Shown here: piece after piece, positions 49,717-57,880 of the stretch
How positions within the stretch are numbered: position 1 is the stretch's first letter
Layout: the number at the start of each line of letters is the position of its first letter
Origin: Paenibacillus macerans
Lineage (GTDB): Bacteria > Bacillota > Bacilli > Paenibacillales > Paenibacillaceae
NCBI RefSeq assembly: GCF_023715465.1
Contig: NZ_JAMBOE010000013.1
Location: 1 to 64,000 of the forward strand
DNA length: 64,000 nucleotides
Direction: 5' to 3'
Notes under the pieces: model-generated
What the model was told of the DNA's origin: nothing
Database searches by the model: none
Seen by the model: the letters and a program-made list of their open reading frames with translations, nothing else
Position numbers and translations under genes: made by a program

Positions 49717-50813
49717 GATTTTATCACCATTCCCATCCCGTCAACCTCCGTAATCACCACGGAAAGACTGACGGACAAATCAACTTCATAGGGCGATTTC
49801 AAATCCGCGCCCAGCGGATCGGTTATAACCCGCACCACCGGCCGCTGCGGCATATGCCCGTGAATTTTCACCACGACGCCGCTTTCGCCCGTGCTTAACT
49901 TCACGGTCATGCCTAACGGGTAAATCGCCACCCGGTCGCGGAAAACCTCCAGCTTCGACTTTTCGTACCAATCCCCGCAACCGGCATACAGCACCTCCAA
50001 AGCCTGATGCGGCAGCATCGCCTTGCGGTAGACGCGGTGCGTTGTCATCGCGTCGTAGGCGTCCGTAATCGCGATCCAGCGGGCAAACTCATGGATTTCC
50101 TCGCCCTTCAGTCCCCGCGGATAACCGCTGCCGTCGATTTTCTCATGGTGCTGGTAAGCGCAATGCGCCGAAACCAAAGGAATGCCCGGCTCATCCTTGA
50201 GCATTTTAAAGCCCAACTCCGGGTGGAGTTGAATCTGCTTAAACTCCTCATCGGTCAGCCGGGAGGGCTTGTTCAGCAATGACAGCGGCAGCTTCGTTTT
50301 GCCCACGTCGTGCAGCATCGCCCCCAGGCCGAGCATCGTCAGCTCGTCTTTGTTATATCCGTGAATTTGTCCGAGCAGCAGCGTATACACGCATACGTTT
50401 AAGGAATGTCGATACAGGTAATGATCCATGCTGTTGATGTTCATCATCATAATCATGGCATCGTCCCTGGCGCTGAGATCGTCGAGAATCGACTCGATGA
50501 TCCCGGTGAACTTTTTTCCCAAATAGGGATACACCACTCCTTTGGCGGCCGGGGCCGCCCAATTGCGAAACTGGGTCCGGATTTCTGTCAGCGCCTGCCG
50601 CCGCGTTTCATCTTCAATCATGTCCTGCACGGCGACATCATCCGTGCGCGAATCCGCAATATAGACGAAATCCAGCCCATGGGTCTTAAGACGCCGAATA
50701 ATCGCATCGGTCAGCTCCGCATTTTCAGAGAGAAGAACGACCCCGTCCTCATTATAAATCTTTTTGCCTAATTTCATTCCGGTCTGCAGTGAGCCGACGG
50801 GTATCAACCGCAT
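49713..50813 (-). CDS. HD-GYP cyclic-di-GMP phosphodiesterase
   Basis: This is a 366-residue HD-GYP protein that should hydrolyse cyclic di-GMP. The N-terminal 60 residues form a small domain with LQTGMKLGKKIYNEDG. The HD part is intact: YRHSLNVCVYTLLL, GAMLHDVGKTKLP, and the signature HHEKIDGSGYPRGLKG. A C-terminal segment of about 70 residues (YPLGMTVKLSTGESG) follows. ATG 50813 is preceded by GGAAGTGG; the GTG at 50822 lies inside that site. It shares architecture with the HD-GYP gene at 54179, but that one has a broken HD motif. Confidence 0.9.
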   Translation of the reverse strand: MRLIPVGSLQTGMKLGKKIYNEDGVVLLSENAELTDAIIRRLKTHGLDFVYIADSRTDDVAVQDMIEDETRRQALTEIRTQFRNWAAPAAKGVVYPYLGKKFTGIIESILDDLSARDDAMIMMMNINSMDHYLYRHSLNVCVYTLLLGQIHGYNKDELTMLGLGAMLHDVGKTKLPLSLLNKPSRLTDEEFKQIQLHPELGFKMLKDEPGIPLVSAHCAYQHHEKIDGSGYPRGLKGEEIHEFARWIAITDAYDAMTTHRVYRKAMLPHQALEVLYAGCGDWYEKSKLEVFRDRVAIYPLGMTVKLSTGESGVVVKIHGHMPQRPVVRVITDPLGADLKSPYEVDLSVSLSVVITEVDGMGMVIKS

Positions 50814-50900
50814 GTTATCCACTTCCGTCTCTGTATTTTCGTAATGTCCCTATGGAACAGCGGCTTATTATGGTCGTTAAACTTCCAGCCATATGCGGAA

Positions 50901-51728
50901 TTACCGCATTATAAAAATCCAGAATAGTGCGGCAAGAATAAAGCGATAGTAGGCGAAATGGCGGAGCCGAATCTTTTGGATCAGCTTAAAAAAGGCCACG
51001 ATCACCACATACGCAACAATAAAAGCCACGATAAATCCGACCAAAAAATAACCCAGCGTATCTGAAGTTAAATATCGGTAAGAATCGAGCATTTCGTAAC
51101 CCGAGACCGCGCACATAATCGGAATGGCGATCAGGAACGAAAAATCCGACGCTGCCCGGTAGCTGAGTCCACTGAGCATGCCGCCGGCAATCGTCGATCC
51201 GGAACGCGAGAAACCCGGCCACAGTACGGAGATGCATTGGTACACGCCAATCAGCAAAGCCTGCTTGTACGTAAGCTGATCGATGTCCGGCGCCATAATG
51301 TTCGCTTTGCGTTTGGAGAACCATTCGGCAAACAGCATAAAAGCGCCGCCTACGACCAAGGCCCACAATACCGTGGAGGGGCTGAACAGGCTTTTGATGA
51401 AATCCCGGAAAACATAACCGACAAGAAGCGCCGGCAAAATGCCCAAAAAAACATGCAGCAAATTTAGCCGCTGTGACGGAGCGTTCGTGTTGACGGTCTT
51501 CACCTTTTGGCTCAGGCCAAGCAAATCCAAAATCCGTTCCCGGTAAACCCAGGCCATCGCCAAAATGGCCCCAAGCTGGATGACGATTTCGAAAGTTTTC
51601 ATCTCCGGCGACTGATCATCGTATCCGAATAGCTTGGCCGTCAGGATCATATGTCCGGTCGACGACACAGGAATAAACTCCGTTAAGCCTTCCACAATAG
51701 CTAAAACAATCGCGACGATAAAACTCAT
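50901..51728 (-). CDS. uppP: Undecaprenyl-diphosphate phosphatase
   Basis: This membrane enzyme recycles undecaprenyl pyrophosphate for cell-wall synthesis and can confer bacitracin resistance. The 275 residues have about eight membrane segments. Motif 1 is EGLTEFIPVSSTGHMIL with the conserved glutamate and serine, and motif 2 is LWPGFSRSGSTIAGGML with the conserved arginine. Length is normal. It lies on the minus strand between an HD-GYP gene and the nucleotidase gene, with 35 to 90 bases on each side. Confidence 0.95.
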   Translation of the reverse strand: MSFIVAIVLAIVEGLTEFIPVSSTGHMILTAKLFGYDDQSPEMKTFEIVIQLGAILAMAWVYRERILDLLGLSQKVKTVNTNAPSQRLNLLHVFLGILPALLVGYVFRDFIKSLFSPSTVLWALVVGGAFMLFAEWFSKRKANIMAPDIDQLTYKQALLIGVYQCISVLWPGFSRSGSTIAGGMLSGLSYRAASDFSFLIAIPIMCAVSGYEMLDSYRYLTSDTLGYFLVGFIVAFIVAYVVIVAFFKLIQKIRLRHFAYYRFILAALFWIFIMR

Positions 51729-51762
51729 CTCATCCTCCTGATCAGGTATGACGTCTATGCTT

Positions 51763-53202
51763 TTATTCTACTTTTTTCCAGCGCAGATGAAAACAATTTT
51801 CCACCGCGCCGCGCGTTTGCAGCTCCATCCGCAGCAGATCGCGGAGGAAATCGGGGAGCATGTACCGCTTCTCGCTGCCGTTTTTCAGCCGCTCATAGCC
51901 GACGCCAAACGAAAACATATCCAGCGTCCCGACATCATAGATTCGCTGCGCTTCCACGGGTTTTCCCGCCACGCGGGCCTCAACGATCCGCCGGAAAGGA
52001 GGGGCGTCCGGATGGTAAAGAATCTCCATGCCGTCGGTGCAAATGCTTCCCAGCACTTTCCCTCTGAAACCATAACCGAAAATAACCTTCTGTTTCATTT
52101 CATCCAATAGCGACTGCTCCAGGCTGTAAAGAATGTCCGCACCGCTCAGCTTCATCCGGCAAGGATTAATGGGCGACGGGCACCGCTCATGCAGCATCCC
52201 CGCGCTAATTTCTCCAGCCGGAAGACCGGCCAGCAGCTGCCCGCTGTTCACCATCGACAACTCGCTGCCCGTATATCTCCGGACCGCTTGCGCGAGCAAA
52301 TTGCCGAACGGAGATTCGGCGCCGTAATCTACCGGCAGGCTTCGCTCCGTGACGGCCACCGTGCGGCTTAATCGCTCTTTGGCCAGACCGAGGTTCCGGG
52401 AAATCGCTTCGGTCACCCGCTCCTGCTTGGGCCCGTCTCCCACTTCGAGGCAAACGCCGCCGATTTGGAAGGGCCGGCTCTGGCCCGGCGGATTTTTACG
52501 GACGACGATTTTTCCCAGATAACGGCCGAATTTACCTGCCGCCGTAATCATCGCCGTGCCGATTGGCTCGGGCGTCTCCAGCAGGTGATGCGTATGTCCG
52601 CCCAAAATCAGGTCGATCCCCGGGATCGTCTCCGCCAGCTCGCGGTCTATCGTCAGCCCCAGGTGGGACATCACGATCACCAGATCCGCCTGACCGCGAA
52701 GCTGCCGCACGTCTTCGGCAATCGTCTCCTGCGGATTCAAAGCGTCCAGGCCCAGCAGATCATAAAATTCGGCAAAAGCAGCCGTTGCCGCAACCAGGCC
52801 GATTTTAAACCCGCCTTTTTGCACGATCAGCTGTCTGTGCATCCAGGCCGGCGGACGCCCGGTAGCTTTTTCCAAAATGTTGCCGCACACCACGGGGCTT
52901 TGCAGCTCTGCATAAGCCTGTTCAAGCTGGTCGGGGGTAAACGTCAGTCCTTCATTGTTGCCAATCGTCACGGCATCGTAGCCCGTCAGGTTCAGCACGT
53001 CCACGTTGGCCTGTCCCATCGTGCCTTCGGTTTCCACGGCGGAGCGGTCCATATGATCCCCGATATCGAGAAGAAGCGTAGGTCCGGGCGCCTGGGCCCG
53101 CAAATCATCGATCATGGCGGCGATGCGCTCCATGGCGCCGAAATGGCTATGTATATCGTTCGTATAAAGAATCGTTAATGTATCCTGGTCCATCTCCGGC
53201 AT
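51763..53202 (-). CDS. 5'-nucleotidase/metallophosphatase family protein
   Basis: This is a two-domain metallophosphatase similar to YunD, about 479 residues. The N-terminal domain has LTILYTNDIHSHFG, LLDIGDHMD, GYDAVTIGNNEG, VIVMSHLGLT and DLILGGHTHHLLE in the order of metal-binding motifs. The C-terminal 5'-nucleotidase domain follows from about residue 290 (PFGNLLAQAVRRYTGSELSM). No signal peptide is seen, so it is probably cytoplasmic. ATG 53202 follows GGGGGCAGG. The real substrate may be a nucleotide or nucleotide sugar. Confidence 0.88.
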   Translation of the reverse strand: MPEMDQDTLTILYTNDIHSHFGAMERIAAMIDDLRAQAPGPTLLLDIGDHMDRSAVETEGTMGQANVDVLNLTGYDAVTIGNNEGLTFTPDQLEQAYAELQSPVVCGNILEKATGRPPAWMHRQLIVQKGGFKIGLVAATAAFAEFYDLLGLDALNPQETIAEDVRQLRGQADLVIVMSHLGLTIDRELAETIPGIDLILGGHTHHLLETPEPIGTAMITAAGKFGRYLGKIVVRKNPPGQSRPFQIGGVCLEVGDGPKQERVTEAISRNLGLAKERLSRTVAVTERSLPVDYGAESPFGNLLAQAVRRYTGSELSMVNSGQLLAGLPAGEISAGMLHERCPSPINPCRMKLSGADILYSLEQSLLDEMKQKVIFGYGFRGKVLGSICTDGMEILYHPDAPPFRRIVEARVAGKPVEAQRIYDVGTLDMFSFGVGYERLKNGSEKRYMLPDFLRDLLRMELQTRGAVENCFHLRWKKVE

Positions 53203-53282
53203 CACATCCTGCCCCCTTGCCTTCTCCTTAAAACCGGCCTATTCTAAATTTTAGAGTTCAAAGAGTATTATATACCTTAAAA

Positions 53283-53312
53283 TTGATCATTGTCTTCTGA
53301 TAATGATATATT
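53283..53312 (+). promoter_or_regulatory. Candidate promoter of the moaD-moaE fusion
   Basis: TTGATC (53283-53288), 18 bases, TATATT (53307-53312), 30 bases before the start. Moderate match; no molybdenum-cofactor riboswitch was seen in the short leader. Confidence 0.4.
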
Positions 53313-53341
53313 ACAATCAGACCAAATCGAGGAGATTTCTT

Positions 53342-54094
53342 ATGAATATCAAAATTGCTTTATTTGCCGGGTTGGCTGACCGCATCGGCGCGTCCAGCCT
53401 CGATTTTGCATTTCCGCAGCCCGAACTTCAGCAAGTGAGCGCGGCTCAGCTGAAAGAAGCCTTGTCCGCCACATATCCCGCCGCCCAAGCTTTGATTGAC
53501 GCTTCGTTTGTGGCGATTAACCAGGAATATGCTGCCGGGGATGCCGTCATAACGGAACATGACGAGGTGGCTCTGATTCCGCCGGTATCGGGCGGGGAAA
53601 ACGCCGCGGAAGACGGGGAACCCCAGGCGGAGGACAACCTTTATGTCATTACCGAAGAGCCGATTTCCGCCGAAGAGGTCGGCCGCAAAGTCATTACTCC
53701 CGCGCATGGCGCATCGCTTGCTTTTATCGGAACGACCCGGGAATGGACCGAAGGGCGCCGCACGGTACATTTGGAATACGAAGCTTACGTTCCGATGGCC
53801 TTGGCCAAATTGCGGCAAATCGGTACCGAGCTCGGCGAGAAATGGCCGGGAACCAGGTGCGCTATCAGCCACCGGATCGGCCAGGTCGGTCTGGCCGAAA
53901 TCAGCGTTGTGATCGCCGTATCGGCCCCGCACCGGGACAACTGCTACGAAGCGAGCCGTTACGCCATCGAACGGTTAAAACAAATCGTGCCCATTTGGAA
54001 GAAGGAAATCTGGGAAGACGGTTCCGAATGGAAAGGGCATGGCTTGGGTCCATGGAACCCCTCTGTCCCCGGGACTTACAGCTCCGCACGGTGA
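53342..54094 (+). CDS. moaDE: Fused molybdopterin synthase small and large subunits (MoaD-MoaE)
   Basis: This is a single 250-residue protein joining both subunits of molybdopterin synthase, which puts sulfur into the cofactor precursor. Residues 1-85 are MoaD-like, ending EVALIPPVSGG with the GG (84-85) that must be a free C-terminus to carry the sulfur. After a short acidic linker, residues about 100-245 are MoaE-like (LYVITEEPISAEEV, HGASLAFIGTTREWTEGR, HRIGQVGLAEISVVIAVSAPHRDNCYEASRYAIERLK in pieces, VPIWKKEIWEDGSEW). ATG 53342 follows GAGGAG. Cleavage after GG is expected, as reported for mycobacterial MoaX. No other cofactor genes are nearby. Confidence 0.93.
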   Translation: MNIKIALFAGLADRIGASSLDFAFPQPELQQVSAAQLKEALSATYPAAQALIDASFVAINQEYAAGDAVITEHDEVALIPPVSGGENAAEDGEPQAEDNLYVITEEPISAEEVGRKVITPAHGASLAFIGTTREWTEGRRTVHLEYEAYVPMALAKLRQIGTELGEKWPGTRCAISHRIGQVGLAEISVVIAVSAPHRDNCYEASRYAIERLKQIVPIWKKEIWEDGSEWKGHGLGPWNPSVPGTYSSAR

Positions 54095-54178
54095 CTGACG
54101 CCCTATAATTCTCATTGTCAATCCAAATATTACCTGTTATCATAAAGGAAAACTGGTGATTATGAGGTGTCATCGCCC

Positions 54179-55225
54179 ATGAAAGTGCATATCATGGAAC
54201 TGAGCCCCGGAGATCGACTTCAAACCGACATCTTCAACAATTATGGCGTTTTTGTATTGCAGAAAGGCGCCCGGTTGACGAAGGATGCCATCGTGAAATT
54301 GATGCAGCACGGTATCGACTACGTGGATATTGAACCGCAAAGCCGGGATGGGAACACCTCTTCGGAAGAGTGGTCTTCCCATCCGGCGCAAAAGGTCAAA
54401 CCCATTTTGGACGATGCCGTGGACGGTTTTGAACAGATTTTCCTGGAAGCGCTAACTCACGGTACCTTTGATAATGACAAAGTGGACAAGCTGCTTAAGC
54501 CCATGGTCAATCAACTCGTTGACCATAAAGACGTCGTATCCTTGCTGCTGCTCTTAGGAGGCGATGACAACTATGCCTATCATCACTCCATGCAGGTCGG
54601 GATGCTCTCCTATTATATCGCTTCATGGCTCGGATATTCCAAGGAGGAAGCCTATCAGGCCGGCAAGGCCGGCTACTTGGTCGACATCGGCAATTGCAAG
54701 GTGCCGCAGGAAATTTTGTCCAAGCCCGGCAAACTGACGCCGGAGGAATTTGATCTGGTCAAGCAGCATCCCGCCTACGGATATGAAATCATTTTAACCT
54801 CAACCGGGGATGAAATCGCCGCTCAAGTGGCCCTGCAGCACCATGAACGCGAGGACGGGAGCGGATACCCAAGCGGTCTGCCCGCCAAAGACATCCATCC
54901 TTTCGCCAAAATCGCCGCCGTCGCCGACGTTTATTCCGCAATGACCACCAATCGGGTTTACCGCTCCAAGCAAGAACTGCTGACCGTGCTGCGCGAACTG
55001 AACAACCTCAGCTTCGGCAAGCTCAGCCCCGAACCGACCCAAGCGCTGATCCGCCATTTGCTGCCGAATTTCATCGGCAAGAAGGTGCTGCTCAGCAGCG
55101 GCGAAGTCGGTTCGATCGTCATGACCAACCAGACCGATTTTTTCCGTCCGCTTGTCCAAACCGATTCCCGATTCATCGATCTGTCCAAAGAACGGGAAAC
55201 CGCGATTGAAGAAGTGTATCTGTAA
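54179..55225 (+). CDS. HD-GYP domain protein with a degenerate HD motif
   Basis: This is a 348-residue HD-GYP-type protein. The N-terminal domain resembles that of the gene at 49713 (ELSPGDRLQTDIFNNYG). The first histidine region YHHSMQVGMLSYY is present, but the central motif reads GYLVDIGNCKVP where HDxGK is expected, so the metal-binding histidine and the lysine are lost. HHEREDGSGYPSGL is intact. It probably does not hydrolyse cyclic di-GMP and may instead bind it or act in protein contacts. ATG 54179 follows GAGGTG; GTG 54167 lies inside that site. It stands alone on the plus strand. Confidence 0.88.
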   Translation: MKVHIMELSPGDRLQTDIFNNYGVFVLQKGARLTKDAIVKLMQHGIDYVDIEPQSRDGNTSSEEWSSHPAQKVKPILDDAVDGFEQIFLEALTHGTFDNDKVDKLLKPMVNQLVDHKDVVSLLLLLGGDDNYAYHHSMQVGMLSYYIASWLGYSKEEAYQAGKAGYLVDIGNCKVPQEILSKPGKLTPEEFDLVKQHPAYGYEIILTSTGDEIAAQVALQHHEREDGSGYPSGLPAKDIHPFAKIAAVADVYSAMTTNRVYRSKQELLTVLRELNNLSFGKLSPEPTQALIRHLLPNFIGKKVLLSSGEVGSIVMTNQTDFFRPLVQTDSRFIDLSKERETAIEEVYL

Positions 55226-55235
55226 GCCCGCGCAG

Positions 55236-55275
55236 AGGCTGCTCCATAGGTCTAATCGACCCGGGGCAGCCTTTT
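55236..55275 (+). terminator. Terminator after the second HD-GYP gene
   Basis: AGGCTGCTCC and GGGGCAGCCT pair, with one mismatch, around an 18-base loop, followed by TTTTG. It lies 10 bases past the stop. Confidence 0.7.
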
Positions 55276-55339
55276 GTGCGCCCAATCCACTCCAGCCCAG
55301 AAAGCATACACTATGGCAAAAACGTGGAGGCGCAGGAGC

Positions 55340-55678
55340 ATGCCGAACTACCGCATCATCGTCGATCTTTCGGAAAGAAGGCTATACTTGCTGGACAACA
55401 ACACCGTCGTCCGCGCGTTTCCGGTCGGAATTGGGAAAATGCTCACGCAAACACCGCAAGGCACCTATACGATCGTCAACAAAGCCCCAAATCCCGGCGG
55501 CCCGTTCGGCGCTTATTGGCTGGGGTTATCCAAACCCCATTACGGGATTCACGGCACCAATGATCCTTCCACCATAGGCAAAGAGGTTTCACACGGCTGC
55601 ATCCGCATGTACAATCCGGATGTGATCGAGCTGGCACGAATCCTGCCGATTGGGACGAGCGTGACGATCAGGCGGTAG
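55340..55678 (+). CDS. L,D-transpeptidase (YkuD domain)
   Basis: This enzyme crosslinks or modifies peptidoglycan through an active cysteine. The 112 residues are a minimal YkuD domain. They begin YRIIVDLSERRLYLLDNNTVVRAFPVG in pieces, contain TPQGTYTIVNKAPNPGG, and end with the catalytic motif HGTNDPSTIGKEVSHGCIRM (histidine, then SHGCIRM). No signal peptide or LysM domain is present, which is unusual for a wall enzyme but occurs in spore-related members. ATG 55340 has GGAGG upstream. It follows the HD-GYP gene after a terminator. Confidence 0.9.
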   Translation: MPNYRIIVDLSERRLYLLDNNTVVRAFPVGIGKMLTQTPQGTYTIVNKAPNPGGPFGAYWLGLSKPHYGIHGTNDPSTIGKEVSHGCIRMYNPDVIELARILPIGTSVTIRR

Positions 55679-55736
55679 CCGTAACTTGTGCTGAATTGGA
55701 GAGAATAAGGTCTCCTGAGGCCGCTACGATGACGAA

Positions 55737-55918
55737 ATGCAAAAGTGCATGCGATATTCGTCGAAATCCCCCGAAATAGGCTGCTCAACTGCAAAAGTGC
55801 GTTTCATTTCCAGGCAAAAGATACTTTTTGATCCGATAGCCCCAAATCAGATGTATTTTTGCACTTCAACCGCTCAAAAGCAGAATTTTGCGGAAACTCA
55901 AATGTACTTTTGCATTTG
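55737..55918. repeat. Cluster of TGCAAAAGTGCAT-type intergenic repeats
   Basis: AATGCAAAAGTGCATG (from 55736) and ACTGCAAAAGTGCGTTTC (from 55789) face forward. GATGTATTTTTGCACTT (near 55850) and AATGTACTTTTGCATTT (near 55900) face the other way. The same family recurs at 62789-62859. I see no gene in 55679-56038 apart from this cluster and the suf terminator. Confidence 0.65.
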
Positions 55919-55975
55919 ACCCCATCTGATTCAGCGTCTGCTCTACCGGTAGATGGTGGTTTTCCCCACTATGTA

Positions 55976-56006
55976 AAAAAATCCGCAGAGAAAATCTGCG
56001 GATTTT
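55976..56006 (-). terminator. Terminator of the suf operon
   Basis: AAAATCCGCAGA and TCTGCGGATTTT pair perfectly around a 5-base loop; on the minus strand a run of T follows. It lies 33 bases beyond the sufB stop. Confidence 0.85.
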
Positions 56007-56038
56007 GCAACCGAAACAGGGGATAGCCCAACTCCCCC

Positions 56039-57436
56039 TTAACCGATCGAGCCTTCCATCTCGAACTTGATCAACCGGTTCATTTCCACCGCGTACTCCA
56101 TCGGCAGCTCCTTGGTGAACGGTTCGATGAAGCCCATGATGATCATTTGCGTCGCTTCTTCTTCAGTGAGGCCGCGGCTCATCAAGTAGAAAAGCTGCTC
56201 TTCCGACACCTTCGAAACGGTCGCTTCGTGCTCCAGCACGATGTTGTCGTTCATGATCTCGTTGTACGGAATCGTATCCGACGTCGACTCGTTGTCGAGA
56301 ATCAGCGTATCGCATTTGATGTTCGCCTTCGCGCCTTCCGCCTGACGGCCAAAGGAAGCAAGGCCGCGGTACGTCACTTTGCCGCCATGTTTACTGATCG
56401 ATTTGGAAACGATCGTGGACGTCGTATCCGGCGCCAGGTGAATCATTTTCGCCCCGGCGTCCTGAAGCTGGCCTTTGCCCGCTACCGCGATCGACAGCAC
56501 GCTGCCTTTCGCGCCGCGGCCTTTAAGCACAACCGCCGGATATTTCATCGTCAGCTTGGAGCCGATGTTGCCGTCGACCCATTCCATCGTGGCGTTCTCT
56601 TCGGCCACCGCACGTTTCGTAACGAGGTTGTAAATGTTCGGAGCCCAGTTTTGGATCGTCGTATAACGCACGCGGGCATCCTTTTTCACGATGATTTCCA
56701 CGACCGCACTATGCAGTGAGTTCGTGCTGTAGATCGGCGCCGTGCAGCCTTCCGTGTAGTGCACAAAGCTGCCTTCGTCGGCGATGATCAGCGTGCGTTC
56801 GAACTGGCCCATATTTTCCGAGTTGATGCGGAAATATGCCTGCAGCGGGATTTCGCATTTCACGCCTTTCGGCACGTAAATGAAGCTGCCCCCGGACCAG
56901 ACGGCGCTGTTCAAAGCGGCAAACTTGTTGTCCGCCGCCGGAACGACGGTGGCGAAGTATTCGCGGAACAACTCCGGATACTCGCGCAGTGCGGAGTCCG
57001 TGTCCATAAAGATAACGCCCTGGTCTTCCAGGTCCTTTTGAATGCTGTGGTAAACGACCTCGGATTCGTATTGCGCGGATACCCCGGCGAGGAATTTCTG
57101 TTCCGCTTCCGGAATCCCGAGTTTATCAAACGTTTCTTTGATTTCGGCAGGAACCTCTTCCCAAGTTTTCCCTTGCTTTTCCGAAGGTCTTACATAATAT
57201 TGAATATCGTTAAAATCAAGCTCGCTGAGATCCCCGCCCCAACGCGGCAACGGCATCTTCTCGAATTGTTCCAGCGATTTCAGCCGGAAATTAAGCATCC
57301 ATTCCGGTTCGTTTTTAATCCGGGAGATCTCCGTCACGATTTCGCGGGTCAAACCTTTACCCGATTGGAATATCGCTTTGTGTTCGTCCCGAAAACCATA
57401 TTTGTACTCTTCCAATTCCGGTGCTTTTTTGGCCAT
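56039..57436 (-). CDS. sufB: Fe-S cluster assembly scaffold SufB
   Basis: This is the scaffold subunit of the SufBCD complex, which builds iron-sulfur clusters. The 465 residues include GLTREIVTEISRIKNEPEWML near the start, GGSFIYVPKGVKCEIPLQAYFRIN, HYTEGCTAPIYSTNSLHSAVVEI and the C-terminal MSRGLTEEEATQMIIMGFIEPF. Length is standard for Firmicutes. It is the last gene of the sufCDSUB operon, 21 bases after sufU. Confidence 0.97.
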   Translation of the reverse strand: MAKKAPELEEYKYGFRDEHKAIFQSGKGLTREIVTEISRIKNEPEWMLNFRLKSLEQFEKMPLPRWGGDLSELDFNDIQYYVRPSEKQGKTWEEVPAEIKETFDKLGIPEAEQKFLAGVSAQYESEVVYHSIQKDLEDQGVIFMDTDSALREYPELFREYFATVVPAADNKFAALNSAVWSGGSFIYVPKGVKCEIPLQAYFRINSENMGQFERTLIIADEGSFVHYTEGCTAPIYSTNSLHSAVVEIIVKKDARVRYTTIQNWAPNIYNLVTKRAVAEENATMEWVDGNIGSKLTMKYPAVVLKGRGAKGSVLSIAVAGKGQLQDAGAKMIHLAPDTTSTIVSKSISKHGGKVTYRGLASFGRQAEGAKANIKCDTLILDNESTSDTIPYNEIMNDNIVLEHEATVSKVSEEQLFYLMSRGLTEEEATQMIIMGFIEPFTKELPMEYAVEMNRLIKFEMEGSIG

Positions 57437-57457
57437 GAGTCAGGTCCCTCCTTAAAT

Positions 57458-57880
57458 TTATGATTCGGTTTGAATCCCTTTTTTCAAAGCGTTCCAAGCT
57501 AATGTGGCGCATTTGATCCGGGCAGGAAATTTATTAACGCCGGATAAGGCCTCAAGATCCTCGTAATCGTCAAAATCCACGGATTCGCCCAACATCAGCT
57601 TGGAGAAACGTCCGGCCAAATCCAACGCTTCCGTCAGCGTCCGGCCCTTGACGGCTTCCGTCATCATCGAGGCCGACGACATGCTGATCGAGCAGCCTTC
57701 CCCGGTAAACCGGGCGTCCTTGACGGTGTCCCCCTCGATGATCAACTGCAGGGAAATCCGGTCGCCGCAGGTCGGATTGTTCAGATCGACCGTAACGGCA
57801 TCTCCAGCAAATTTTCCGCGGTTGCGCGGATTTTTATAATGATCCATAATGACGCGGCGGTACAAATCGTCCAGTTGCAT
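57458..57880 (-). CDS. sufU: Sulfur transfer protein SufU
   Basis: This is a 140-residue zinc-containing sulfur acceptor of SufS. It opens with LDDLYRRVIMDHYKNPRNRGKF, then NPTCGDRISLQL, GEGCSISMSSASMMTEAVKG and RIKCATLAWNALKKG, with three conserved cysteines. ATG 57880 overlaps the sufS stop by one base (TAATG), so translation is coupled. The frame extends to 58012 but overlaps sufS and is rejected. SufU is typical of Gram-positive SUF systems. Confidence 0.95.
   Translation of the reverse strand: MQLDDLYRRVIMDHYKNPRNRGKFAGDAVTVDLNNPTCGDRISLQLIIEGDTVKDARFTGEGCSISMSSASMMTEAVKGRTLTEALDLAGRFSKLMLGESVDFDDYEDLEALSGVNKFPARIKCATLAWNALKKGIQTES

Noticed and set aside
53206..53341. Possible molybdenum-cofactor riboswitch upstream of moaDE
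   Set aside because: The gap is only about 135 bases, is AT-rich and shows no extended set of paired stems.
55737..55918. Repeated TGCAAAAGTGCAT units considered as a CRISPR or regulator array
   Set aside because: The units are irregularly spaced and in both orientations, with no cas genes; they fit an intergenic repeat family.
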